From Butyrivibrio sp. WCD3002 (GTDB lineage Bacteria > Bacillota > Clostridia > Lachnospirales > Lachnospiraceae), in NCBI RefSeq assembly GCF_000424265.1, contig NZ_AUJO01000006.1, positions 62,001 to 126,000 on the forward strand: a stretch of 64,000 bases of DNA, read 5' to 3'. Shown piece after piece: positions 1 through 8,490 of this stretch. The notes under the pieces are model-generated. The model did not search any database. It was not told the DNA's origin and saw only the letters and a program-made list of their open reading frames with translations. How positions within the stretch are numbered: position 1 is the stretch's first letter; the number at the start of each line of letters is the position of its first letter. The position numbers and the translations under genes are program-made.

Positions 1-605
1 ATGAAGAATTTATGAAGGACAATCCTTCCTACTCAAAACCCGAAATCTCTTTTGCTATAATCAGAGTTCTTGCCAGAAAAGCCGCCGAGGAATCCGGACT
101 TTCAGTCATAACAATAAATGCAATCACCCAGAAATATGTGCAGCTTCTGGACTCCGTAAAGGAGGCAATAATGCAGCATAGTTACATTGAAAGCATGATA
201 GTGGAGCTTACATCTGCCGTGCATGAGTACAAGCTCTCAATGGGTGATTACTCTGCGCCTATTCAGAAGGTTATTGAATACATAGATTTTCATCTGAGCG
301 AAGAAATACTTATAGATGATCTGTCCCGTGCAGCAAACGTCTCTGCCTCTCATCTATCTAAGGTATTCAAAAAGGAAACAGGCAGGACCATCACCGAGTA
401 TATAGCCGGAAAAAGATGTGAAAAAGCCGCCGGTTTCCTTCGTGATACTGATAATGAAATCCAGGAAATCAGCAGCTATGTGGGTTACTCAGATAATAAT
501 TATTTTGTAAAGGTCTTTAAAAAAGTGTATGGCATGACTCCATCCGGTTACAGGAAAAAGAACAGGGCTGCCACGCTCACAAAAGGCACTGTTACAGTAT
601 CGTAA
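1..605 (+). CDS. AraC family transcriptional regulator, C-terminal part (5' end outside window)
   Basis: The reading frame is open from the first bases of the window, so the start lies upstream. The last ~100 residues form the double helix-turn-helix of AraC/XylS proteins: a first helix pair around IDDLSRAANVSASHLSKVFK and a second around IQEISSYVGYSDNNYFVKVFK, ending in the usual GMTPSGYRK. The preceding segment (RKAAEESGL...TQKYVQLLDS) looks like the end of an AraC sensory domain rather than a receiver domain. The 3' end overlaps the convergent gene at 548-1255 by 58 bp. The target is unknown; nearby transport genes are candidates only by position. Confidence 0.85.
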   Translation, partial: EEFMKDNPSYSKPEISFAIIRVLARKAAEESGLSVITINAITQKYVQLLDSVKEAIMQHSYIESMIVELTSAVHEYKLSMGDYSAPIQKVIEYIDFHLSEEILIDDLSRAANVSASHLSKVFKKETGRTITEYIAGKRCEKAAGFLRDTDNEIQEISSYVGYSDNNYFVKVFKKVYGMTPSGYRKKNRAATLTKGTVTVS

Positions 606-1255
606 CCGTTTTTGGTAAATAATTCCGTTAATGCCGCTAAAGGAGCTGCTATGATAACCGCGGGAAGACTGCTTTCGAGGGGAATATTCCCAACTATCAT
701 CAGGCTTGCAAGGCCAAAAGCAAAAGCTACGACCGACATTGCAGCGGTTCCTTCCCAGCTCTTTTTATGATCAACATGCTTAAATCGAAGCACCTTGTGT
801 TTTCCGAATCTTTTACCTATAAGAGCTGCCGCTGCATCACCAAAGCCCCACATAAGTATGGCCGCAACTGCGAATTCTTTATGTCCTAAAAGCCCCCAGC
901 TAATTGCGATAATAGCTGCTATTGTCAGAAAAAGCTGCAGGAGACTTGATTTTAATTCACCCTCTCTTCTCTGCGAAACCATCTGCGTAAATCGCTTATC
1001 TTTTTCAGCATGTAGCAGTCCCGGATACATAATAATGATTATCATTATCGGAACAAGCGTAGCTGCGATCCAGTTTTTTGCAGAATATATCATAACTATC
1101 ACAGATGAAAAGGCTATAAAGTGAAGCAGTTTTCTGAATAGCTCCTTCGGTAATCTGAATATCTTATTTATCAGGAACACCACTCCCGCCAGGGAAAACA
1201 TATAAATCAGGAAATACTTAAGTCCAACAAACATATCTACAATAATTTCGTGCAT
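548..1255 (-). CDS. CTP-dependent dolichol/phytol kinase or phosphatidate cytidylyltransferase-like membrane protein
   Basis: A multi-pass membrane protein of about 235 residues with at least five hydrophobic segments. The motif GFGDAAAALIGKRFGKHKV followed by KSWEGTAAM matches the CTP-binding signature of the SEC59/CDP-diglyceride synthetase superfamily (GD...A...G..G ... K..EG). Members transfer phosphate or CMP from CTP to polyprenols, phytol or phosphatidate, so a role in lipid or isoprenoid salvage is likely, but the substrate cannot be told from sequence. ATG at 1255 is preferred over the TTG at 1261; GGAGG lies 10 nt upstream. It follows the MATE gene by ~30 bp on the same strand. Confidence 0.75.
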   Translation of the reverse strand: MHEIIVDMFVGLKYFLIYMFSLAGVVFLINKIFRLPKELFRKLLHFIAFSSVIVMIYSAKNWIAATLVPIMIIIIMYPGLLHAEKDKRFTQMVSQRREGELKSSLLQLFLTIAAIIAISWGLLGHKEFAVAAILMWGFGDAAAALIGKRFGKHKVLRFKHVDHKKSWEGTAAMSVVAFAFGLASLMIVGNIPLESSLPAVIIAAPLAALTELFTKNGYDTVTVPFVSVAALFFFL

Positions 1256-1285
1256 TTTCAATTCTCCTCCATGTATTATCTTGCA

Positions 1286-2701
1286 TCACACTGCGTGAGC
1301 ATTTATTTCTTTATTATCTGAGTTTAGAAAGGTCACTGTCTTATCTGTCATCTCCTTTTTCAGCTCCTTCTTAACTGCTCTCCAATTTACAATCAGGAAC
1401 ACTATCGCAATCGCACTTGAGGCAAAATCTGCAACTACATAGGCATATATAATTCCGTAAAATCCGAAGAGATGCTCAAGGATAAAAAGTAGCGGAATAA
1501 GCAGCACTCCCTTTTGCAAGGTGGACATTACTGTGGCTGACATGGCCTTCCCTGTGGACTGAAGGAAATTGGTTGCAAGGAAAAAGAATCCAAGGAATGG
1601 GGAGCTGATCATCAAAAGAACGACTATGGATTCCGCCAAAGCGGCCACTGACGCATCCTTCAGGAAAAGGCCTATTGCTGTATGTCTGAACATTATTACA
1701 AGGGCTGTAGTTACCGTGCCCACTGCCACGCACAGAATCAGAATTCTTTTCATGATTCCGGAGAGCTTCTTTAAATTCTTGGCGCCGTAGTTGTAGGAAA
1801 TAAGCGGCTGAGCGCCCATACAGATTCCCATAAGGATCATTACGATTATCATGTTCACCCGGCCTGCCGCCGCATTCGCTGCGATGGAATCAGAGCCATA
1901 GCCTGAAAGGAGCCTGTTTGAAAAAGAACCTGCAAAGCCTGACAGGAACGTACTTACAGCATTTGGAATTCCAAGTGCCATCACTGAGAAAATAAGCTGG
2001 GGCTTTATCAGAGCATTTGAAAGCTTCATATTAAGCACAACAGCCTTCATGTTCATGTAATACAGACTGATCATTGTGGCAATAAAATTGCCGATAACCG
2101 TTGCAATTGCTGCCCCGGCCACACCCATTTTTAAGGTCAGGATAAAGACAGGATCAAGGATTATATTTATAAATGTTCCTGACAGATTGGCGATGAGCCC
2201 ATATTTTACCGCACCTTCTGCTCTCATGAGCTGACCCAGCATATTGCTTAGAAGCAGGAACGGTGCGCCAAGGGCCAGAATTATCATGTAGGTTCTTGCA
2301 TATTCATAGGTATCAGCGGTGGTTCCAAGAAGCCCAAGAAGCGGCTTGTGTGCTGCAATGATCAGTATTGCCGAGGCTATTCCAAGAATAATCGCACCCC
2401 ACATACATACTGCGCTGACCTGTTTCGCATGTGCCTCATCCTTTGCCCCAAGATCCCTTGAAATCAGAACGGTTCCTCCCGATGACAAAAGCATTGCTAC
2501 TGCCATTATGAGGTTGAACACCGGTCCTACGATTGATACCGCCGCCACCTGGGCCGTTTCGCCGGTCTGTCCCACAAATACCATGTCCGCCATGTTATAA
2601 ATAAGGATTACCAGAATCGCCAAAAGCGCCGGCATCACCATTCCAAGGATCGACCACCAGAGGTTGTCACTTTCGTAAATCTTATTTCTCTTATCTTCCA
2701 T
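1286..2701 (-). CDS. MATE family multidrug/Na+ antiporter
   Basis: A 471-residue, twelve-helix membrane protein of the MATE family (NorM/MepA/DinF type). Visible features are two homologous halves of six helices, an early VFVGQTGETAQVAA segment, LISRDLGAKDEAHAKQVS after helix 2, and GAQPLISYNYGAKN at the start of the second half, a hallmark of MepA-like exporters. It should export cationic drugs or metabolites in exchange for Na+ or H+. The start has a GGAG site 8 nt upstream. It is divergent from a TetR regulator across a 191-bp gap with an inverted repeat, the classic arrangement for regulator-controlled efflux. The substrate is unknown. Confidence 0.92.
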   Translation of the reverse strand: MEDKRNKIYESDNLWWSILGMVMPALLAILVILIYNMADMVFVGQTGETAQVAAVSIVGPVFNLIMAVAMLLSSGGTVLISRDLGAKDEAHAKQVSAVCMWGAIILGIASAILIIAAHKPLLGLLGTTADTYEYARTYMIILALGAPFLLLSNMLGQLMRAEGAVKYGLIANLSGTFINIILDPVFILTLKMGVAGAAIATVIGNFIATMISLYYMNMKAVVLNMKLSNALIKPQLIFSVMALGIPNAVSTFLSGFAGSFSNRLLSGYGSDSIAANAAAGRVNMIIVMILMGICMGAQPLISYNYGAKNLKKLSGIMKRILILCVAVGTVTTALVIMFRHTAIGLFLKDASVAALAESIVVLLMISSPFLGFFFLATNFLQSTGKAMSATVMSTLQKGVLLIPLLFILEHLFGFYGIIYAYVVADFASSAIAIVFLIVNWRAVKKELKKEMTDKTVTFLNSDNKEINAHAV

Positions 2702-2783
2702 AAACTAATCTCCGCCTTATTAAAATTATGAAAATATGCCACAAAGCAATTAGCACATTTCTGTAAATTATTGACACTTGTAA

Positions 2784-2804
2784 AATAATCAACAGTTGTT
2801 TATT
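2784..2804. promoter_or_regulatory. Inverted repeat, candidate TetR operator between MATE and tetR genes
   Basis: Two 10-bp arms, AATAATCAAC and GTTGTTTATT, surround a central A. The arms are complementary except at one position. The site lies in the middle of the divergent intergenic region and fits a TetR-dimer operator. A consensus-like TTGACA (plus strand) lies at 2771-2776. Confidence 0.5.
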
Positions 2805-2892
2805 ATTTTTATGTTGATTATAAGAAGCCTTAAAAAAGCTAGCAACCATCAATATTTTCAAAACTGTTAGTTAGTAAACACATTGGAGAAAA

Positions 2893-3519
2893 GTGTTGAT
2901 TATGTCAGAGAAAATTAAGAATTCCATGGATAAAAACAACGTGAAAAATTCCGTTGCAAAGAAAAAAGAAGACGGCAGGATACGCTATACAAAAATGCGC
3001 ATACGTACTGCCTTCTATGAATTATTACAGGAAATCGGATATGAAAAAATCACAGTCACATCCATCTGCAGCCGTGCAGAGATAAACCGAGCGACTTTTT
3101 ATAAGCATTATCTGGATGTTCCGGATCTTGTGGATAAGCTGCAGGAAGCTGTAATAGATGAGATATCTGCAAAACTGGAAGCTGCCAGCTATGAAAATAT
3201 CGATGAATTTGTGACAAATACCCTGAGATATCTGCGGGAAAGCATGAATGATGATCTTAGTCTGATGTCCTTTATGTCACAGAATGGCTCAGAATTTTCA
3301 AGAAAAATTGTGTTTCTCTTCTATGATCATTTTTCCAAAGCACTGGAAGTATATGCAAACTCCGACCCTAACCTGAACAAAGAAGTGCTTTTTGCATACA
3401 TCTCTGCAGGTAGTGCCGGAGTCATAGATTACTGGAATAAATCAGGTTTTGTTGAATCGGAAGAACAAATCGCCGCCAAGATTTTAAAGCTTGCCAAAAT
3501 GACACTTAATGGCATTTAG
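2893..3519 (+). CDS. TetR/AcrR family transcriptional regulator
   Basis: About 205 residues. The N-terminal third carries the TetR DNA-binding domain: RTAFYELLQEIGYEKITVTS, then ICSRAEINRATFYKHY. A variable all-helical ligand domain follows. The extended basic N-tail (KNSVAKKKEDGRIRYTK) is common in Firmicute members whose C-terminal domain is TetR_C_33-like. The start is uncertain: GTG 2893, TTG 2896 or ATG 2902 all follow the GGAGAA at 2885-2890; TTG and ATG have the more normal spacing. It is transcribed away from the MATE exporter and probably represses it and itself (inference from layout). Confidence 0.88.
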   Translation: MLIMSEKIKNSMDKNNVKNSVAKKKEDGRIRYTKMRIRTAFYELLQEIGYEKITVTSICSRAEINRATFYKHYLDVPDLVDKLQEAVIDEISAKLEAASYENIDEFVTNTLRYLRESMNDDLSLMSFMSQNGSEFSRKIVFLFYDHFSKALEVYANSDPNLNKEVLFAYISAGSAGVIDYWNKSGFVESEEQIAAKILKLAKMTLNGI

Positions 3520-3520
3520 C

Positions 3521-3600
3521 GTGCCACTGGGGACGGTTCTGCCACTGGGGACGGTTCTCTTTGGCACGCGTGCCACTGGGGACGGTTCTTTTTGGCACGC
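3521..3600. repeat. Array of GTGCCA...GGGGACGGTTCT...TGGCAC hairpin repeats (three units)
   Basis: Three consecutive copies of a 20-31 bp unit in the same orientation: 3521-3540 (truncated), 3541-3569 and 3570-3600. Each carries the core CTGGGGACGGTTCT; the complete ones end in TTTTTGGCACGC or CTTTGGCACGC. The unit is bounded by inverted GCGTGCCA/TGGCACGC, and a perfect 14-bp palindrome spans the junction at 3562-3575. The array fills the gap between convergent tetR and the first FN3 gene, so the transcript hairpins may end both. Related copies lie at 8356-8486. Confidence 0.85.
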
Positions 3601-3602
3601 TA

Positions 3603-5858
3603 TCAGCTTACCTTAATTTTAAATGTCTCGGTAGTCTTTTTGATACCATCCTTAGCGCCAACTGTTACCTTAAACTTATAAACGCCTTTGGATGTACCCT
3701 TCTTAAACTTTAAAATAACTTTTCTTCCTTTAATGCTGATCGATGCGACATTTCTGTTCTTTTTGGAAGAAATGTCCTTTACAGAAATTTTTCCCTTTGA
3801 ATTGTCTATTTTAATTGTTACAGTCTGAGCCTTTTTCTTCAGCTTTTTATAGGATACCTTTTCACTGCTGCAGGTAATCTGCGCAAGATTATTGGCTTTT
3901 CCGGAATTAACCTGACGGCCGGATTTACTGTTTGAGCCCGGAGCAGTATTGCTATCGTTAGTGCGGCCATCTCTTTTCTCTTCGGAAGGATTTTCCTCAT
4001 TCTGCTGATCATCAGGGCTTGAAATATCATCACCGGAACCATTTTCGCCGCTGTTTCCGGAGCCACTTTCTCCGGATCCACTACTGGAGCCGCCATATGA
4101 AGCTCCTGTCTTATTTGCTTTATAATAATTGATGCCGGTTTCGTCTATATAAAACGTATCTGTAAAGCTGTGTCTTACGCCACATAAATACCAGTAGGTA
4201 GTAAATCTAACGGCAAATACATACTTAGCACCAGGATCCAGGTTATATATTCTGGTATTGGAGTATGGATAGTTGACAGCAAGAGCGTTGTAATCAGTAT
4301 TTTTTAACATTTTCTCAGCTGCCTGATAGCTTGCCTTTACAGCACTTGAATTTTTAAGGTCAGCCGGAAGCTTGGCATATCCTATCTCAGTCACACAGTC
4401 GATGCCGGGTCTTGCGCAGTATTCACTAAGCACAGTCTGACCGCAATAGTTTTTGATGGCATTTGTCCAATCAAGATGTGCTTCGCTGCCCTGATGCTTC
4501 ACAACGCCGTCATACATATATGCGATAACTTTGTCTTTTTTTACATGGCTGTCGATTTCGCTGTCAGTTTTTGCGCCTTCCGTGCAGATATGAGTAAGAT
4601 AGGGATAAATCTTTTCACTTTTACCCGTTTTATTCTCCCAACTACATTTCATTATTACCGTGTAGCTGGTAGCGGGTTTTAGACCGGAAAAAGTAAAGCT
4701 TTTAGTTGATACATCAGCTTGAAACTGATGTGCATCTGCTTTTTTTGCTGCCTTTCTGACATTAGGTCCGCAATTGTTGCTAGGGCCATACTTTTGTCTG
4801 TCCGCATCCGCATCATACTGCTCATCTTCAACTATGGCAAAACAGAGTTTTTTCTCATCCTTGGCAGCTTTAATCTTCCTGTCTGCCTGTTTCTGCTTAG
4901 ACCAGTCTAAGGTAATGCTGTCTGCAGTAACAGTAGTTGCTAATGTAACGCCATAGGAATCGTAGGAAGAAGAAAGGTATCTTCCTGCGGCATCACTGTC
5001 TTTGCGGGAATCAAACTTAGTCACAGGCTCAACACTATTATAGATCGCGGAATCATCGGTGTCTTTTGTTTTGATATCTGATAACTGAACGTATTTAAAG
5101 AATTTCTTGTAATTACCTGTATCTGCATTGTTAGCACTAAGCCATACAGCCGCAACAAATGTATAGGTATGATTTGGACTAAGTCCTCTCATGTTGTAAA
5201 TGCCTTGCTTATTACCTAGCTTGTAATATTTCTTTCCTGCAATCTCCTTTGCTTTCATAAGAGCTGCTTCAGTGCCAGCTGCCTGATCTGCATATCCAAC
5301 ACTGATGGTATACATACTCGGTTTGTGATTTTTCTCACGACATTCACATTCAATGTTTCTTAAAGCTTCGCTGATATCAACAGCAGCAGTTGTTCCGGTA
5401 GAGCCTACAAACTTTGCAGTTTCATTGGAGCCGCCGGTTGTTGCGGCGTCAAGCACCTGAAAATTATGAACCGTAGTTCCCGTTCCCTTTGGGCCGGAAT
5501 GAGATATTCTCCAATCCACCTCAATTGTATATTCAGTATCAGGTTTAAGTCCTTTTATTGTATACTGACGCAGTTTTGTATTAACTGAAATGTTATGTTT
5601 TATCTTATTTCTGTCACAGGGATTAGCCGCATAGCCAACTTTAAAATAATCCCATTTGTATGACGTATTGCCATCGGCCTTCTGTTCTTCGAATTGATCA
5701 TCAGCCGCCATGCTCCAGTCTATGGTTATAGTAGTATCCGTCGCATCTACCACATGCATCGTATTGTTATATGCCTTAGCACTCATAGGCCCTACAAGCA
5801 TCCACAAACCAAATGCTACAGCTGAACCCTTTAGTAATTTTTTTAGAAATTGCTTCAT
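3603..5858 (-). CDS. Secreted fibronectin type III repeat protein (paralogue A)
   Basis: A 751-residue exported protein. The signal peptide is a KK-rich start, a hydrophobic stretch and cleavage after SAKA (about residue 29). About four FN3-like units follow, each with D(T/S)(T/I)T(I/L)DWS-type strands and a LKP.T.YTIEV or LKPATSYTVIM strand. A Gly/Ser/Asn/Glu-rich linker (about 590-660) precedes a Lys-rich beta domain of about 90 residues (KLKKKAQTVTIKIDNSKGKI, GVYKFKVTVGAKDG) typical of the C-termini of Lachnospiraceae surface proteins. There is no LPXTG motif and no catalytic domain. Cell-surface binding or adhesion is inferred. The neighbour at 5904-8258 is a tandem duplicate with the same domain order. 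Confidence 0.82.
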   Translation of the reverse strand: MKQFLKKLLKGSAVAFGLWMLVGPMSAKAYNNTMHVVDATDTTITIDWSMAADDQFEEQKADGNTSYKWDYFKVGYAANPCDRNKIKHNISVNTKLRQYTIKGLKPDTEYTIEVDWRISHSGPKGTGTTVHNFQVLDAATTGGSNETAKFVGSTGTTAAVDISEALRNIECECREKNHKPSMYTISVGYADQAAGTEAALMKAKEIAGKKYYKLGNKQGIYNMRGLSPNHTYTFVAAVWLSANNADTGNYKKFFKYVQLSDIKTKDTDDSAIYNSVEPVTKFDSRKDSDAAGRYLSSSYDSYGVTLATTVTADSITLDWSKQKQADRKIKAAKDEKKLCFAIVEDEQYDADADRQKYGPSNNCGPNVRKAAKKADAHQFQADVSTKSFTFSGLKPATSYTVIMKCSWENKTGKSEKIYPYLTHICTEGAKTDSEIDSHVKKDKVIAYMYDGVVKHQGSEAHLDWTNAIKNYCGQTVLSEYCARPGIDCVTEIGYAKLPADLKNSSAVKASYQAAEKMLKNTDYNALAVNYPYSNTRIYNLDPGAKYVFAVRFTTYWYLCGVRHSFTDTFYIDETGINYYKANKTGASYGGSSSGSGESGSGNSGENGSGDDISSPDDQQNEENPSEEKRDGRTNDSNTAPGSNSKSGRQVNSGKANNLAQITCSSEKVSYKKLKKKAQTVTIKIDNSKGKISVKDISSKKNRNVASISIKGRKVILKFKKGTSKGVYKFKVTVGAKDGIKKTTETFKIKVS

Positions 5859-5903
5859 GTTACTCTTGTTCCCCTTTATACCCCAAAAATCTTTTCTGTG
5901 TGC

Positions 5904-8258
5904 TTATTTAACCCTGATTTTGATAGTCTCAGTGGTTTTCTTTGTTTCGCCGTAAGCACCTACGGTCACCTTGAATTTATAGACTCCCTTGGCAGTACCC
6001 TTCTTAAACTTAACTTTGACCTTTCTTCCCTTAACCTTAACCTCGGCAACATTTTTGTTTTTCTTGGAAGAAACATCCTTGACGGTAATTGCGCCTTTTG
6101 AATTTTCTACATTGATAGTTACTGTCTTTGCTTTTTTCTTAAGCTTCTTATGAGAAATCTTATCAGTACTACAAATAATCTGAGCAAAGTCGTTTTGGGG
6201 CATCTCTGCAGTTTTTATCTGACTCTCAGAAGTGCTGCCATAGCCGGCTGCATCACTGCTTCCATTACTACTGCTATCGCTGTTTTCCTCGGAAGAACCT
6301 GCTTCCGCTGCTCCCGGGGAAGGAGTTGTGGTACTCTCGCCGCTGTTAGATGAGCCGCTGCCACCACTCTTACCGGAGCCACTCTCGCCGCTGTTAGAGG
6401 AACCGCTACCACCACTCTTACCGGAGCCGCTTTCACCACTATTGCCGGAGCCACTCTCGCCGCTGTTACCTGAACCGCTTCCTCCTCCCGGTTTCATGTC
6501 TATGTCATGTCCATCATACTGAGCCCCGGTCTCCTTTGCTTTAACAAAGTTTATTCCTGTCTCATCAGCATAGATCATGGTATCCTTGCTATTAAAATTA
6601 CGATATTGATACCAGGTCACCGGTACACTTATCGCAAAAACATATTTATCATTTGGATTTAACCCATATATTTTGGTATTAGTTAAGGATGCTTCCACCT
6701 GATATGCCGTAGGATCGTATGCACGTATCATTCTTTCTGCTTCCTTATAAGCTTTATCAACATCCGCTTTACTGTACTTCTCAGGAAGCTTGGCATATCC
6801 AATCTCAGTGAATTGAGAAACAAGTGGTCTCAGATAATGATCATCAAATACACTTCTTCCCATAAAACTGTTTAATGCCCCTGTCCAGTCCAGATATGCT
6901 TCCTTTCCATCATGTTTAACAGTAGCATCATACAGATATCCGTATTTAAACTCTTGGGTAATCTGTGTTTTAATCTCCTGGTCAGATTTACTCCCCGTAG
7001 TTCCAACATTATCATATGCATAAACGGTTGCTCCCACCCACGGAGGACACTTATAAGAGCATTTCACCATGACAATATATCTTGTTGCAGGCTTAAGATT
7101 ATTGAAAGTAAAAGAAGTTTTGCTTATAGGAATTGTATACTGGTGTGCATCAATCTTATCAGCTGCCTTTATTACAGCAGGACCGTAATTTTGTACCGGC
7201 CCATATTTTTGCTTTTCAACAAAATGGTCATAATTTTCAGCTTCCACACAGGACAAAACAATATCTTTTTCCTTAAGTCCGTTTCTGACAGCCTCTAAAT
7301 CCTTCTCATTAGACCAGTCAATTGTAATAGAATTCTCGGTGCATGTTGATGAAAAACTCATACCACAGAGCCCCGTCTTAATAGGTACAATGGTTCTGCC
7401 CTTTCTTCGGGAATCCTCTCTGTAATCGTGCCTGGTTACGCTCTCTTTAGCCTTATAAATATCGGAGTCATCTGTTTTCCCTGTTGCGATATCCGGTAAA
7501 GTTATGTATACAAAACGGTTATAATACTTCCGGTCGCTTTTTCTTACAACTGTAAGATCAACACCTGCCACATAGGTATATTTATGGCCAGGCTTCAATC
7601 CGCGCATAGTATACATTCCCTGCTTGTATCCAAGAGGATTGAATTCTTTTCCTACTATTTCTTTAGCACTTTTCAGAGCCTTATCTTTTCCTACGGACTG
7701 ATCTGCATATCCAGCGTTTCCATCAAAGTAGTAATAATAATCACCACTCGGTACAAGCTCTGAAGCTACTCTTTCAATAGCATCGGTCAGGTTGACAGTT
7801 GCTGTTGTCCCTGTAGTTCCAAGAAGTGTAGCTGTTTCGGGACTTCCGCCGGTTGTTCTTGCGTAATTTGTCTGAAAATTGTGCGTTGTATATCCCTTAC
7901 CCTGAGCTTCATAGGCAACAGATACAAAATAGCTGGTATTAGGCTTAAGATTCTTAATTGTGTACTGCCTAAGAGAAGTATTAACTGAGATGTTTGCCTC
8001 TCTTCTTACCTTGTTCATTTCCGACGACAGCCCATAACCAAGCTTGAAATATATAAACTTTATTTTTTTGTTACCTTCCTGTCTCTCCGCGCAGAAATCA
8101 TCCACAGCTTCGCTCCAGTCAACAGTAAGCGTAGTATCGGTAGCGTCCACAACATGCATGATATTACTGTATGCATTTACATGAATTGGATAAAAAAAGA
8201 CGAGCGAACAAAAGATGGCCGTTACAGAAAGTAACAACCTGCGACAACATTGATTCAT
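5904..8258 (-). CDS. Secreted fibronectin type III repeat protein (paralogue B)
   Basis: About 784 residues from the ATG at 8258, which opens a clean signal peptide (RRLLLSVTAIFCSLVFFYP, cleavage near VNAYS). An upstream in-frame start at 8351 would add 31 residues with no export function, so I reject it. Domain order matches the 3603-5858 protein: FN3 units beginning YSNIMHVVDATDTTLTVDWS, a Gly/Ser linker, and the Lys-rich C-terminal beta domain (GVYKFKVTVGAYGETKKTTE). The linker is longer and built of perfect 8-residue repeats. The two genes are 45 bp apart and probably co-transcribed. Function unknown; surface location is inferred from the signal peptide and domain type. Confidence 0.82.
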   Translation of the reverse strand: MNQCCRRLLLSVTAIFCSLVFFYPIHVNAYSNIMHVVDATDTTLTVDWSEAVDDFCAERQEGNKKIKFIYFKLGYGLSSEMNKVRREANISVNTSLRQYTIKNLKPNTSYFVSVAYEAQGKGYTTHNFQTNYARTTGGSPETATLLGTTGTTATVNLTDAIERVASELVPSGDYYYYFDGNAGYADQSVGKDKALKSAKEIVGKEFNPLGYKQGMYTMRGLKPGHKYTYVAGVDLTVVRKSDRKYYNRFVYITLPDIATGKTDDSDIYKAKESVTRHDYREDSRRKGRTIVPIKTGLCGMSFSSTCTENSITIDWSNEKDLEAVRNGLKEKDIVLSCVEAENYDHFVEKQKYGPVQNYGPAVIKAADKIDAHQYTIPISKTSFTFNNLKPATRYIVMVKCSYKCPPWVGATVYAYDNVGTTGSKSDQEIKTQITQEFKYGYLYDATVKHDGKEAYLDWTGALNSFMGRSVFDDHYLRPLVSQFTEIGYAKLPEKYSKADVDKAYKEAERMIRAYDPTAYQVEASLTNTKIYGLNPNDKYVFAISVPVTWYQYRNFNSKDTMIYADETGINFVKAKETGAQYDGHDIDMKPGGGSGSGNSGESGSGNSGESGSGKSGGSGSSNSGESGSGKSGGSGSSNSGESTTTPSPGAAEAGSSEENSDSSSNGSSDAAGYGSTSESQIKTAEMPQNDFAQIICSTDKISHKKLKKKAKTVTINVENSKGAITVKDVSSKKNKNVAEVKVKGRKVKVKFKKGTAKGVYKFKVTVGAYGETKKTTETIKIRVK
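6333..6476 (-). repeat. 24-bp tandem repeats encoding the GSGxSGxS linker of FN3 paralogue B
   Basis: Six 24-bp units encode GSGNSGES, GSGNSGES, GSGKSGGS, GSSNSGES, GSGKSGGS and GSSNSGES. The last four form two copies of a 48-bp super-unit, indicating recent duplication. Paralogue A has only a short, degenerate version of this linker. Confidence 0.85.
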
Positions 8259-8355
8259 AACGATTTCCCCAACATACCCTTTCACAAAAAAAATTTTGGA
8301 AACTGTCCCCTCAAATATCAGTATTCTACTATTTTTGTGCAAATGTGTCAAAGAG

Positions 8356-8486
8356 TGCCAAAGGGGACGGTTCTAAATGGCACGGAAATTCCGTGCCATT
8401 TAGAACCGTCCCCTTTGGCAGTCCCCTTTGGCATTCTCCCCGTTGGCACCCAAAACCGTGCCACTTAGAACCGTCCCCTTTGGCAC
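8356..8486. repeat. 65-bp near-complete palindrome plus partial copies of the GGGGACGGTTCT repeat
   Basis: Positions 8356-8387 and 8389-8420 are exact reverse complements (32-nt arms around one central A). Each arm holds TGCCAAAGGGGACGGTTCT followed by AAATGGCACGGAA. Partial copies follow at 8421-8450 (two copies of the CCCC...TTGGCA end) and a nearly full inverted copy at 8451-8486. The core is the same as at 3521-3600. It lies between the 3' end of the gene at 8491-9753 and the start of FN3 paralogue B, so a transcript hairpin could terminate the former. Confidence 0.9.
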
Positions 8487-8490
8487 GATA

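Noticed and set aside
5850-5955. Possible gene between the FN3 paralogues
   Set aside because: Only 45 bp separate the two genes; the plus-strand ORFs there are mirror frames of the signal peptide and the C-terminal domain.
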